Shown one piece after another: positions 6,920-15,799 of a stretch of 64,000 nucleotides of DNA (position 1 is its first letter; the number at the start of each line of letters is the position of its first letter). The notes beneath the pieces were generated by a model. It did no database searches and was not told the DNA's origin. It saw only the letters and a program-made list of their open reading frames with translations. Source of the DNA: Paenibacillus paeoniae (GTDB taxonomy: Bacteria > Bacillota > Bacilli > Paenibacillales > Paenibacillaceae). The stretch lies in the NCBI RefSeq assembly GCF_003388735.1, contig NZ_QUBQ01000001.1:2604001-2668000 (forward strand). The letters run 5' to 3'. The translations under genes were made by a program, and so were the position numbers.

Positions 6920-9900
6920 TTACTTGTTGATCCAGCCTAATGATTGCAGCGCGCGAATCAGTACTGTCGCAGCTTGCGCTCGTGTAATATCATTTTTTGG
7001 GCTAAACAACTCCCCGCTGGTGCCGGTCATAATCTGAAGCTCCAACATCATACGCACATCCTGCAGCCTTTTGGAATCAATATCCCGCATGTCCCGATAA
7101 CGGTCTAATGCTGCCGAAGCTCCGACAGAGCCGGATATTCCTTCAAGCTTCAGCGCTGCCGCAATCATACTCGCCATTTCTTCGCGGGTAATCGCTTGTC
7201 CCGGCTGGAATTGCTGCTTGTCCGAGAAATTAAGAAGACCTAACTTCTTCGCTTCGGCAACCGCTCTGTAGTACCAAGCATCAGTCTGTATATCTTGATA
7301 AGGTGTGACACTACTGTTCACAGTCGTGTTTCGTCCCAGCGCACGCACCAGCATAGCGGTAAATTCCGCTCGAGTGACAGCCTGATCGGGAGCGTAGCGT
7401 CCACCTCCAATGCCCTCCACAAGTCCTTTCGCAGCTGCCAAATCTACATACGCTTGGCTCCAATGGAATTGGGTATCGGCAAAGCTGACCTGATGCTTGC
7501 CTGCCACATATATCGTATTGGCATAGGAACGTATCTCCGCAAAATGCTTGCCGTCAATGGCAATGATCCGGGCAGGTGCATAAGCAAAGGTCTTGGTCGA
7601 TTCCTCATAGTGGTATGCGCTCCAAAAAGTTGGCAATGTCGAGTTCTGGTTCGGTATAGGAAGGAGCTTGGTTATCGCTTGGCTGGTTGAATCAGCTTTC
7701 CCGATCGTTTGCCCCGTCCTGCTATTAACCATATCTAATTGAAAGTCCGTCATAGTATCCCATAGCTCAGCTTGCGGATATTGACTGGCTAATGCTTTGC
7801 GTATATTTGGATCCTCTGACTTGTCCGTCAACGTAATCTTAAAGCCGATATCGCCAGCATTCACAAGGCTTGAAGCTAACTGTTCGTTCAGCTCCGGCAA
7901 TAGCGAAGCCAGTTGAACAGGCACATGAATACTGCCAAAAGAAGTTTTGATCTCGATCACCAAGCTGCGATTTTTATTCGAAAATCCTTCCAGCACGCTA
8001 GCGGGCAGAGTAACATAGATGCTGCTCTTATCGCCTGATTTCGATTCCAGTACCACTGAGGCTTTCGTTATATCCAGCGAATCCGGATCTACCCATGTAC
8101 CGTTATTGTCAATCATCAGCTTGGAAAGGACATTTCCTGAGCCGCCGCTTGCCGCACGCGTCACCGTTACCGTGTACGTCTGCTCCACGCCGCTTGGCGC
8201 TGTTACTGTCACTTCTACTCGGTTACTCCCGACACTTAGAGGCAATGCCGGAGAGGCTGCACCGCTCGTCAAGTTTTCCGGACCATACGTGCGCGTTCCT
8301 CCGCTGTTATACACACTGACGCTCAAAGTCGCGTCGCTATCTGATTGTGTTGGCGTCACGGTCACACTGTTAATGCTATTGCGCACGCTCGACGCATAAG
8401 CCGTGGCAGCAGGAGTGAATGGCGACGGAGTTAGCGTTCCTTCGGACAATACGAGATCGCTTAAGTCCGCATTGCCGCTTGCCGCACGCGTCACCGTAAC
8501 CGTGTACGTCTGCTCCGCGCCGCTTGGCGCTGTAACTGTCACTTCAACTCGGTTGCTCCCGACACTTAGAGGTAACGCCGGAGACGCTGCACCGCTCGTC
8601 AGGCTTTCCGGGCCAAAGGTACGCGTTTCTGCGCTGTTATACACACTGACGCTCAAAGTTGCGTCGCTATCTGATTGTGTTGGCGTCACGGTCACACTGT
8701 TAATGCTATTGCGCACGCTTGACGCATAAGCCGTGATAGCAGGAGTGAATGGCGAAGGAGCTAACGTTCCTTCGGACAATACGAGACCGCTTAAGTCTGC
8801 ATTGCCGCTTGCCGCACGCGTCACCGTCACCGTGTACGTCTGCTCCGCGCCGCTTGGCGCTGTAACTGTCACTTCAACTCGGTTGCTCCCGACACTTAGA
8901 GGTAACTCCGGAGAGGCTGCACCGCTCGTCAGGCTTTCCGGGCCAAAGGTACGCGTTTCTGCGCTGTTATACACACTGACGCTCAAAGTTGCGTCGCTAT
9001 CTGATTGTGTTGGCGTTACACTCACATTGCTAATGTTATGATCTACGCTAGCTGTATAACCGGTGGTCGCAGCCGCGAATGGCGAAGGAGTTAGCGTTCC
9101 TTCGGACAATACGAGACCGCTTAAGTCTGCATTGCCGCTTGCCGCACGCGTCACCGTCACCGTGTACGTCTGCTCCGCGCCGCTTGGTGCAGTCACCGTC
9201 ACTTCAACTCGATTGCTCCCTACACTTAGAGGCAATGCCGGAGACGCTGCACCGCTCGTCAGGCTTTCCGGGCCAAAGGTACGCGTTTCTGCGCTGTTAT
9301 ACACACTGACGCTCAAAGTTGCGTCGCTATCTGATTGTGTTGGCGTTACACTCACATTGCTAATGTTATGATCTACGCTAGCTGTATAAGCGGTGGTCGC
9401 AGCCGCGAATGGCGACGGGGCTAACGTTCCTTCGGACAATGTCAGTCCGCTGAGGTCCGCATTGCTGCTCAGTGGCGTGACGCTCATCTCATTGGATGCC
9501 GCACTCTCCCCCCACGAATATACAGCCTTGACCGTATAATAGTAGGTTTCGCCATTCAATAAGCCCGTTACCGTATGTGAATTCTCCGTTCCACTTACAA
9601 ATGCAATCTCTGTTCCCGCAGCTCCAGGAGTGAGACTTTGATAGATATGATAACCCGTCGCTCCATGAACAGGCTGCCAAGCTATCTGCGCCTGACTATC
9701 TCCCCCTGTAACCGCGCTGAGTGCTGGCACACTCGTCAATCGAATGACGTGATTTGCCGAAGCCGGGATGAACCATACGCTATGACCATCAAATAATGCA
9801 TCATTAAAGCTCATCTTTCCGTCGAAGCCTGTAGGCCATGGGCCAACTCCTGTTATTTCTCCTGTTGCCGGATCAATCTTGAAAATACGCGCATCCTTGG

Positions 9901-10825
9901 ATGGCTTCGTCCAAATATGCTCTCCGTCAAACGTGCCATTCGTAAACAGATTTTGGCTTTTATCAAATCCGCTGGGCCATTGATCGAATCCCGTCATTTC
10001 TCCTGTGGCCGGATCAAGCCTTACCATTTGATTGGCACTGTAAGGCAACATCCAAATAAACTGACCGTCGAATACGCTGTTGCCGAATGCATATCCTGTG
10101 TTGCTATATCCCTCAGGCCAATCACTGTACCCCGTCATTTCACCTGTTGCCGGATTAAGCTTGATGACTTGGTCAGCCCTTGAAGGAATAAGCCAAATCG
10201 ATGTACCGTCGAACACACCATCCTTAAAAGCATAGTCTACCTTCTGGAAACTGGTTGGCCACTGATCGTAAACCTTCATCTCGCTTGTGACCGGATCTAG
10301 CCGAACAACCTGATTTGCATGAACCGGTATCAACCAAATATAGGTACCGTCGAATATTCCTTTGGAAAATTTTGGGTCTCTATTCTGAAAACCTGACGGC
10401 CAATCATTATAACCTGTCATGACACCTGTTGCCGGATCTAACTTAATCAATCGATCTGCCGCTGACGGTATCAGCCAAATATGCTGTCCATCAAATACAC
10501 CTCCACTGAAAGCCCCGTGCCTCTTCGTAAATCCGCTGGGCCAGTTCGAATATCCCGTCATCTCACCTGTATCGGAACTTATCTTCACAACCTGATTCGT
10601 CTCCTGAGGAATCATCCAGATGTCCTGTCCGTCAAAGACACCACCGCCAAAGAGAGCAAAGCTCATGGCCATTCCGCTGGGCCATTCATTGTAACCCGTC
10701 ATTTCATAACTGGGACCTACCGAATAAGACGAACTCGCACTTGCCCTCTGTACAGGAGATACGCTGAGTACAAGCAATAGCGCAAGAATGCCGCTCAGTA
10801 TCCTCCTACTTTTCCTATGTTGCAT
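6920..10825 (-). CDS. Large secreted SLH wall protein: propeller repeats, Fn3, four cadherin-like domains
   Basis: 1301 residues. The start at 10825 (MQHRKSRR) is chosen over the longer open frame because GGAGG lies 8-9 nt upstream and a classical signal peptide follows (charged start, hydrophobic core, ASA cleavage region near 30). Residues about 35-355 hold seven repeats of about 46 residues with the pattern TGYxxWPSGF...FDGxxIWxIP..ANQVxxLDPATGEM, likely a beta-propeller. Then come an Fn3 domain (about 360-450), four cadherin-like beta-sandwich domains (455-894), a linker domain, and three SLH domains (about 1115-1300) that bind pyruvylated wall polymer. The protein is therefore a surface-displayed binding or adhesion protein. 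No catalytic motif is visible. Confidence 0.9.
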   Translation of the reverse strand: MQHRKSRRILSGILALLLVLSVSPVQRASASSSYSVGPSYEMTGYNEWPSGMAMSFALFGGGVFDGQDIWMIPQETNQVVKISSDTGEMTGYSNWPSGFTKRHGAFSGGVFDGQHIWLIPSAADRLIKLDPATGVMTGYNDWPSGFQNRDPKFSKGIFDGTYIWLIPVHANQVVRLDPVTSEMKVYDQWPTSFQKVDYAFKDGVFDGTSIWLIPSRADQVIKLNPATGEMTGYSDWPEGYSNTGYAFGNSVFDGQFIWMLPYSANQMVRLDPATGEMTGFDQWPSGFDKSQNLFTNGTFDGEHIWTKPSKDARIFKIDPATGEITGVGPWPTGFDGKMSFNDALFDGHSVWFIPASANHVIRLTSVPALSAVTGGDSQAQIAWQPVHGATGYHIYQSLTPGAAGTEIAFVSGTENSHTVTGLLNGETYYYTVKAVYSWGESAASNEMSVTPLSSNADLSGLTLSEGTLAPSPFAAATTAYTASVDHNISNVSVTPTQSDSDATLSVSVYNSAETRTFGPESLTSGAASPALPLSVGSNRVEVTVTAPSGAEQTYTVTVTRAASGNADLSGLVLSEGTLTPSPFAAATTGYTASVDHNISNVSVTPTQSDSDATLSVSVYNSAETRTFGPESLTSGAASPELPLSVGSNRVEVTVTAPSGAEQTYTVTVTRAASGNADLSGLVLSEGTLAPSPFTPAITAYASSVRNSINSVTVTPTQSDSDATLSVSVYNSAETRTFGPESLTSGAASPALPLSVGSNRVEVTVTAPSGAEQTYTVTVTRAASGNADLSDLVLSEGTLTPSPFTPAATAYASSVRNSINSVTVTPTQSDSDATLSVSVYNSGGTRTYGPENLTSGAASPALPLSVGSNRVEVTVTAPSGVEQTYTVTVTRAASGGSGNVLSKLMIDNNGTWVDPDSLDITKASVVLESKSGDKSSIYVTLPASVLEGFSNKNRSLVIEIKTSFGSIHVPVQLASLLPELNEQLASSLVNAGDIGFKITLTDKSEDPNIRKALASQYPQAELWDTMTDFQLDMVNSRTGQTIGKADSTSQAITKLLPIPNQNSTLPTFWSAYHYEESTKTFAYAPARIIAIDGKHFAEIRSYANTIYVAGKHQVSFADTQFHWSQAYVDLAAAKGLVEGIGGGRYAPDQAVTRAEFTAMLVRALGRNTTVNSSVTPYQDIQTDAWYYRAVAEAKKLGLLNFSDKQQFQPGQAITREEMASMIAAALKLEGISGSVGASAALDRYRDMRDIDSKRLQDVRMMLELQIMTGTSGELFSPKNDITRAQAATVLIRALQSLGWINK
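8144..9463 (-). repeat. Four tandem 330-bp coding repeats (cadherin-like domains)
   Basis: Units 9134-9463, 8804-9133, 8474-8803 and about 8144-8473 each encode 110 residues starting NADLSxLxLSEGTL and ending TVTVTRAASG. Long stretches are identical at the nucleotide level, including synonymous positions, which points to recent duplication or gene conversion. The regular 330-bp period also creates four look-alike open frames on the opposite strand that are not genes. Confidence 0.95.
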
Positions 10826-11061
10826 GTGTAATTCCTCCAATGATAAAATGTACGCCGCCAGACCTACTCGTTCCGGCAACGACGCATAACACTCCGACAT
10901 CGCAACCCATCCATCACCTGCGCATTTTGGCGCATACTGTTCTTTTCTGCGAATGAAACACGAAACCCTTTTTTTGTTAGCTATTTTACACCTGCAATAA
11001 TATACTATAGCTTCTATTCCCAAAGATGTAGGATGTGAGAATACCAGAAAGAGGGGTTCTC

Positions 11062-11637
11062 ATGAGTATTACATCATTTCTAATTTACTGTATAATTGCT
11101 ACTATCACACCTGGACCTACGAATATCGTCATCTTGTCCACCGTTCATCGCTTTGGGACAAAAAAAGCTATGGAATATACGTACGGAGCGACGGTTGGCC
11201 TAGGCTTGTTGCTGATTATTTCCGCTATGTTGAATACGATTCTTCTGGCCTTTCTGCCGAAAATTATAGTTGTGATGCAGATGATTGGCAGCCTCTATAT
11301 GCTCTATCTCGCTTATTTGATATATAAGATGGATGCATCCAAAGCCGTTGCGAGTCAAGCAGCCTCATTTGGGTCGGGCATTCTCATGCAATTTCTTAAT
11401 CCAAAGGTAGTCCTGTATGCGTTGACTGTCATCCCGACTTTCATTCTGCCTCACTATAGTTCGAGCATGGCAAAAATATATGGCATTATGGCCATCACAC
11501 TCATTGGATTTTTAGCCTTTTCGACATGGGTGCTCTTCGGAGCAATCTTCAAGACCTTTTTGCAAAAGCATAAAAAAGTTGTAAATCTATGTATGGCTTT
11601 ATCGCTCGCCTATACAGCGATCATGATCTGGCTGTAG
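11062..11637 (+). CDS. LysE/RhtB-family amino-acid exporter
   Basis: 191 residues, about six membrane segments. The N-terminal segment carries ATITPGPTN, the TPGPxN signature of LysE/RhtB exporters, which pump amino acids or derivatives out of the cell; FLNPKVVLY near residue 125 is the second conserved block. The ATG at 11062 is preceded by GAGGGG at a suitable distance; an ATG at 11035 in the same frame has no ribosome site. The AraC-type gene starts 24 bp downstream and probably controls it. Substrate unknown. Confidence 0.88.
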   Translation: MSITSFLIYCIIATITPGPTNIVILSTVHRFGTKKAMEYTYGATVGLGLLLIISAMLNTILLAFLPKIIVVMQMIGSLYMLYLAYLIYKMDASKAVASQAASFGSGILMQFLNPKVVLYALTVIPTFILPHYSSSMAKIYGIMAITLIGFLAFSTWVLFGAIFKTFLQKHKKVVNLCMALSLAYTAIMIWL

Positions 11638-11661
11638 GCAAGTTTGGGAAGAGGTGTAGAG

Positions 11662-12444
11662 ATGAATGGAATGAACCGATTTATCTATAAAAAATCTATC
11701 GGAATTACCGCCCTGACTGCCAGCATGACGGATTTTACTTATAAAAAGCACGCTCATCAGGAGTATGCCGTTGGCGTTACGCTGCGCGGGATTCAAAAGT
11801 ATAGCCTAGATGGCAGCATGCAGTTGTCCTACCAGAATGGCGTCATGTTGTTTAATCCAGAGCAGGCGCATGATGGGATGGCGTATGACAGTTCGGGACT
11901 GGATTACGTCATGCTTTATCTTGAGCCCCAATTGCTGCTTGAGGCTACAGGAAATACAGTTGCTCCGCGCTTCTCCACCCCTATTGTGTATGATGCACAA
12001 CTCGAACGGCGCATCTTAAATCTCTCCGACGCTATCTTGAGAGGAAGTGACGAGGCTCTGTGCAGTGAATTGTTTCTGTCCCTGGCAGATCATCTTGTTC
12101 AAACGAAGCTGTCGACGGACGATAGGAAGGAGCATGCACTTATACGGCGGGTAAAGGAGATGCTCCATGCGAATCTGGATCATGTCCTGAAGCTGGACGA
12201 AATCAGTAGCGAGCTTCAATTATCCAAGTTTCAATTAATCCGATTGTTCAAATCGCATACCGGAATTTCCCCTTACCAATACTTTCTTAACAGCAAAATC
12301 GAACATGCGAAACAGTTAATAGAAAAGAACCGAGATGTATACTCGGCGGTAGCGGATTGCGGTTTTGTTGATTTGGCCCATTTGAACAAGCATTTTAAAA
12401 GCATATATGGCACAACTGCGTTTGAATATTTGTCGCATATTTAA
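11662..12444 (+). CDS. AraC-family transcriptional regulator of the LysE exporter
   Basis: 260 residues from the ATG at 11662, which has GAGGTG upstream; an ATG at 11644 is also in frame but lacks a site. The N-terminal half (about 10-150) is a cupin-type sensor with HAHQEYAVGVTLRG; the C-terminal half (about 165-260) is a double HTH with LDEISSELQLSKFQLIRLFKSHTGISPYQY-type residues (LSKFQLIRLFK, GISPYQYF). AraC genes of this form commonly sit beside LysE exporters and activate them in response to the exported amino acid. A strong terminator follows. Confidence 0.88.
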   Translation: MNGMNRFIYKKSIGITALTASMTDFTYKKHAHQEYAVGVTLRGIQKYSLDGSMQLSYQNGVMLFNPEQAHDGMAYDSSGLDYVMLYLEPQLLLEATGNTVAPRFSTPIVYDAQLERRILNLSDAILRGSDEALCSELFLSLADHLVQTKLSTDDRKEHALIRRVKEMLHANLDHVLKLDEISSELQLSKFQLIRLFKSHTGISPYQYFLNSKIEHAKQLIEKNRDVYSAVADCGFVDLAHLNKHFKSIYGTTAFEYLSHI

Positions 12445-12445
12445 T

Positions 12446-12486
12446 AAATAGGGGTTGTCTCAATGACTTTGAGACAACCCCTTATT
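12446..12486 (+). terminator. Bidirectional terminator between araC-type and SLH genes
   Basis: GGGGTTGTCTCAA (12451-12463) pairs perfectly with TTGAGACAACCCC (12469-12481) around a 5-nt loop. AAATA before and TTATTT after allow termination on both strands; it lies between two convergent genes. Confidence 0.9.
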
Positions 12487-12491
12487 TCACC

Positions 12492-13793
12492 CTACATAAA
12501 ACCTAGCGATTGCAGCATACGGGACAGCATAGCAGCCATCTCCGCACGAGTCGCGGCAGCTTGCGGCCTGAAGCTGCCGACGGCATCGCCTTTAATGATT
12601 CCAAGATCAAACGATTGTATAGCAGCTTCCAGCGCCCATGGGGATATGCGATCCGCATCAGACAGATGCTGATTGCCTGTCGCCTTATTCTGAGCTGCTC
12701 CTGTATATGCGATAGCTCTCGCAATCATAACTGCCAGTTCTTCACGCGTTACCTTCTCATTCGGCCGGAAGGTGCCGTCGCTGTAGCCCGTAATCAGTCC
12801 CGCTTTCTGAGCGGCAACGACAGCTGTCTCGTACCCTTTATCCTCTATATCCGAAAAGCTCGAGCCTGCATCTGAAGGGACAATGCCGAGCGCCCTGATC
12901 AGCATCGCAGCCGTCTCCGCCCGAGTGAGCGAACCGCTTGGATCAAATTGCTCTGCGCTGCGTCCTTGAATGATTCCTTTTGCTGCCAGCCGCTCTACAT
13001 CTTGCCGTCCCCAGTGCCCCGCCATATCCGTGAAGCTGATCGGATCATCGACGATCAGATACAGTCCGTCTCCTCTGCTATTTACGACCGCAACCGTGTT
13101 GACGCCTTCGTTCTGAAATCGCGCTGGCACATAACGAAGCTCATTCCGTTTTTCATCCCACCATAATACCGTTGCAGCATCCGTTATTTTGCTGAGTCCG
13201 AGGTTGATGCGTCGCTCCACATAGCGAGAGAACGTACCGTCCCCTTCTTGCTGGCCCAGATCTGATACCTCAAAGCGGATTGGACCAGCCTTCACGCCGG
13301 ATTCCAAACCTGCCAACACCTCAGCCAGCTTGGATGAAGCTTCCTCGCGACCAACCTGTACGGTCACATCAGCATCAATGCGCAGCTCGCTTAAAGGTAT
13401 AGCTATCGTTTCAGACGCTGTTGCGAAAACAATCGTCATATCGGGAGAGAGCTTTTTCAATTTCATCAAAACTTCGTTGGATAGAGTGAATTGAGCAGTT
13501 GCTTGATCAGTCGCAACTCGTACCATACCTGAAGCAATCTCATCCTTTGAAAACTCCAATCTGGCATTGCCGGACGGTGTTACGATATCCGTATAGAAAT
13601 CGGGTAGAGTAGACTCGGAGGCACTGAATTCCGTCGTCGATTGTTCAGCCGGAACGGCAAAGGCTGCCTCATTACCACTTGGCAATGTGAACAGCGTAAT
13701 AGCAATGGCCAGGCACAACAGCAGCCCATGGCCTCTTGTGCGTTCATCGTCTATCTTCCCAGCAGCACTATAAGACCTTAATTTCACATCCAT
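12492..13793 (-). CDS. Secreted protein with three SLH domains
   Basis: 433 residues. The ATG at 13793 (MDVKLRS) is preceded by GGAGAGCGGGGA; an upstream ATG at 13817 is in frame but unsupported. An N-terminal hydrophobic stretch (about 25-50) is a signal peptide. Residues about 50-250 form an unrecognised beta-rich region similar in style to the linker region of the larger SLH protein, and three SLH domains fill 250-433 (FTDMAGHWGRQDVERL, FSDIEDKGYETAVVAA, LSDADRISPWALEAAI). It should be anchored to the cell wall. The function beyond anchoring is unknown. Confidence 0.85.
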   Translation of the reverse strand: MDVKLRSYSAAGKIDDERTRGHGLLLCLAIAITLFTLPSGNEAAFAVPAEQSTTEFSASESTLPDFYTDIVTPSGNARLEFSKDEIASGMVRVATDQATAQFTLSNEVLMKLKKLSPDMTIVFATASETIAIPLSELRIDADVTVQVGREEASSKLAEVLAGLESGVKAGPIRFEVSDLGQQEGDGTFSRYVERRINLGLSKITDAATVLWWDEKRNELRYVPARFQNEGVNTVAVVNSRGDGLYLIVDDPISFTDMAGHWGRQDVERLAAKGIIQGRSAEQFDPSGSLTRAETAAMLIRALGIVPSDAGSSFSDIEDKGYETAVVAAQKAGLITGYSDGTFRPNEKVTREELAVMIARAIAYTGAAQNKATGNQHLSDADRISPWALEAAIQSFDLGIIKGDAVGSFRPQAAATRAEMAAMLSRMLQSLGFM

Positions 13794-13933
13794 TCCCCGC
13801 TCTCCAAGTATGATCAAGCCGAAGTCTCATTATTTCTGACAGAGTAAACATGATAATCTCGCATTTAACTGTATTCATTATACACAGGACAACAGCAGCT
13901 TGGATTAATGTTGGCAAAATAATGTTTTCTACT

Positions 13934-13967
13934 AAAAACACCCTGTCCTATAGAAGGACAGAGTGCT
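13934..13967 (-). terminator. Terminator of the RidA gene
   Basis: On the minus strand CACTCTGTCCT pairs with AGGACAGGGTG across a short loop and is followed by TTTTT (13941-13966 plus run to 13934). Confidence 0.8.
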
Positions 13968-13996
13968 CATTCATTAATATGATCATCGATTCTGCT

Positions 13997-14401
13997 CTAA
14001 CCAGCAGCCCACATGTCGAGCTCAATTTTCAGCTCAGGCAAGCCAAGCGCTTGCACATAAGCAACCGTCATCGATGGAGGTGTAGCACCGAACGTCGCTC
14101 CCCACACTTGGTAGAAGTGATCCCAGTCAATTGGTACCGTGGCCCAGATATTCACTTTGACAACATGATCAGGCGTTAATTGCTGAGAAGCAAGAACCTT
14201 CACAATATTATCGAGGGTATTGGTAGCTTGCTGGTTGAAGTCGTCAGGGATGTTCCCCGCTTGATCGGTTCCGATTTGACCGGAAAATACATACCATTCG
14301 GCATTCGGGCTAATCTTCGTAACATGGCTATATTGACCGACCGGCTGCGCGATCGTGTCCGGATTTGATCGTTGAACTACAAATGTATTGGCATTTTCCA
14401 T
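13997..14401 (-). CDS. RidA/YjgF/UK114-family protein
   Basis: 134 residues, the standard length for the family. Conserved pieces include SGQIGTDQAGNIP near 45-58, VVKVNIWAT near 90, and PSMTVAYVQALGLPELKIELDMWA at the C-terminus (seen as MTVAYVQAL). RidA proteins hydrolyse reactive enamine and imine intermediates to keto acids and ammonia, using a conserved Arg; the family signature RTxxxxxxLP is altered here (MTVAYVQALGLP, with Met in place of Arg), so this may be an RidA-like subfamily without classic deaminase activity. AGAGGAG precedes the ATG. It stands alone between two terminators, with a structured leader region upstream. Confidence 0.85.
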   Translation of the reverse strand: MENANTFVVQRSNPDTIAQPVGQYSHVTKISPNAEWYVFSGQIGTDQAGNIPDDFNQQATNTLDNIVKVLASQQLTPDHVVKVNIWATVPIDWDHFYQVWGATFGATPPSMTVAYVQALGLPELKIELDMWAAG

Positions 14402-14440
14402 TGTACATTCTCCTCTTTAATTAGGTAGGCTATTTTTCTT

Positions 14441-14479
14441 ATGACCATAAATGGACAGACGTATCCCGTCTGTGGTCAT
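14441..14479. other. Bulged inverted repeat upstream of the RidA gene
   Basis: ATGACCA (14441-14447) pairs with TGGTCAT (14473-14479), and inside these arms CAGACG pairs with CGTCTG; about 8 nt bulge on one side. It lies 40 bp upstream of the start, too far for a ribosome-site hairpin and without a T run, so it may be an operator or a structured leader. Confidence 0.4.
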
Positions 14480-14647
14480 TCTAGAAGAAAACAGCTGTAG
14501 AATATCCAATGCCAATAGACAAATTGCGCAAAGCTCTCTTTTTCATTGAATATCCCCTCCCCATCAAAAAGTTTAGTACAACTACAATATCTTATCACAG
14601 TTCCCACTGCGTTATCAAATCAAACTAACCTTCGAAAGTCGAATACT

Positions 14648-14690
14648 AAAAACAGGGTGCATAGACGGCATATTGGCCATCCATGCACCC
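14648..14690 (-). terminator. Terminator of the alpha/beta hydrolase gene
   Basis: On the minus strand GGGTGCAT-GGATGGC pairs with GCCGTCT-ATGCACCC (14655-14690), followed by TGTTTTTAG. It lies 32 bp after the hydrolase stop. Confidence 0.85.
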
Positions 14691-14721
14691 AATCAGGCAG
14701 TTTACAATTCCTTGAACAGAC

Positions 14722-15657
14722 TTACTTTATGTCTGCCATGAACTGTCTGGAGTTCTCCACAATTTCCTTGAATTTCGTGTGATGTACATAATGGGACGCA
14801 TCGAAGATAACAATTTTCCCATTCTCTACGCTAGCCGCTTGCTCCTCATGAATCGGAACCCATTGGTCGGAAATATTTTGCTTACCGACAAGAAGCAACA
14901 GAGGAAGGTCAACCGGGAACTTCATATGCGTAGCCTCTTTAAAGTTCGAGGAGATATGCTCCATCTCATTCAAGATAGAAGGGTTGAACATGTTCTGGAG
15001 CTGGATCAACCTGATTTGTTCTCTGGTTTCATCATCATAAGGCAGTCCTTCATAAGGATCGGGATTAAATTTCATCATCAATCGGGCAAAGCCTGAGCTT
15101 TTGAGCAGCTTAAATTTTCCGATCGGGAACTCTACGTCCATGCCGCCTTGCGTTGGAATACTGGTATCGATTCCGATAAATGCAGTCACTTCATCCCTGT
15201 ACTTGCTTACATAATCAACGCCGTATAGACCAGTAATCGAGTGTCCCATTAGGATATAGCGGTCAATATTAAGGCTTTGCAGCGCCTCATGGATTTCTTT
15301 AACGATATTTTCGGTCGTACGGTCCTTGTCGGTAGTGTCACTTAATCCATAACCAAAAGGCTCGATAGCGACAACTTTGTAATAAGGAGACAGCTCATCG
15401 ATGAGCGGCTTGAAATCAAGCACAGGCGACGCTGTGCCATAGCCAGGCAGAAGCACAATTGTATCCTCGCCTTCTCCTTGAATGAGCACATTCATATTTT
15501 TGCCGTCAACGGGAACGAGCTGTCCATATGCTTGGATCTTGCTCTTCTCTGACTTGGTGCTAACCACATTCACGATATATACAATCGCGATAAAAGCTAC
15601 AATCAATATTAGGATTACTGCTAATGATTTGAGTAGAATCCTCAGCCACTTTTTCAT
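14722..15657 (-). CDS. Membrane-anchored alpha/beta hydrolase
   Basis: 311 residues from MKKWLRIL, a start supported by AAGGTG upstream (an ATG at 15702 lacks one). An N-terminal membrane segment (about 8-32) anchors an extracellular hydrolase domain. The nucleophile elbow is GHSITG (Ser about 140), the oxyanion region is LLPGYGT, and a late DASHYVHHT provides the triad histidine. A close paralogue sits at 60879-61883. The gene lies 142 bp downstream of an OmpR-type two-component system in the same direction and may be its target or partner. Substrate unknown; the fold resembles haloperoxidase and prolyl aminopeptidase relatives. Confidence 0.88.
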   Translation of the reverse strand: MKKWLRILLKSLAVILILIVAFIAIVYIVNVVSTKSEKSKIQAYGQLVPVDGKNMNVLIQGEGEDTIVLLPGYGTASPVLDFKPLIDELSPYYKVVAIEPFGYGLSDTTDKDRTTENIVKEIHEALQSLNIDRYILMGHSITGLYGVDYVSKYRDEVTAFIGIDTSIPTQGGMDVEFPIGKFKLLKSSGFARLMMKFNPDPYEGLPYDDETREQIRLIQLQNMFNPSILNEMEHISSNFKEATHMKFPVDLPLLLLVGKQNISDQWVPIHEEQAASVENGKIVIFDASHYVHHTKFKEIVENSRQFMADIK

Positions 15658-15799
15658 AATATCTACACCTTTCTTCACCAGATAATTCAGCTGCCTTAGC
15701 AAGCCGGTATAGAAAGCTTAACTGATGAAGATGTACAGACAATGACGCGAATATGAACTGAATATGAACAGGGGCTAAAAAAATAAAACAATACTCTAA

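Noticed and set aside
8019..9371. Series of plus-strand open frames of about 100 residues with near-identical sequence
   Set aside because: They are antisense shadows of the four 330-bp coding repeats of the SLH protein, without ribosome sites.
8144..9463. Regular repeats considered as a CRISPR or satellite array
   Set aside because: The 330-bp period encodes a full protein domain in frame and has no short repeat/unique spacer pattern.
10826..11023. 66-residue N-terminal extension of the SLH-propeller protein
   Set aside because: The signal peptide and GGAGG site place the start at 10825; the extension has neither.
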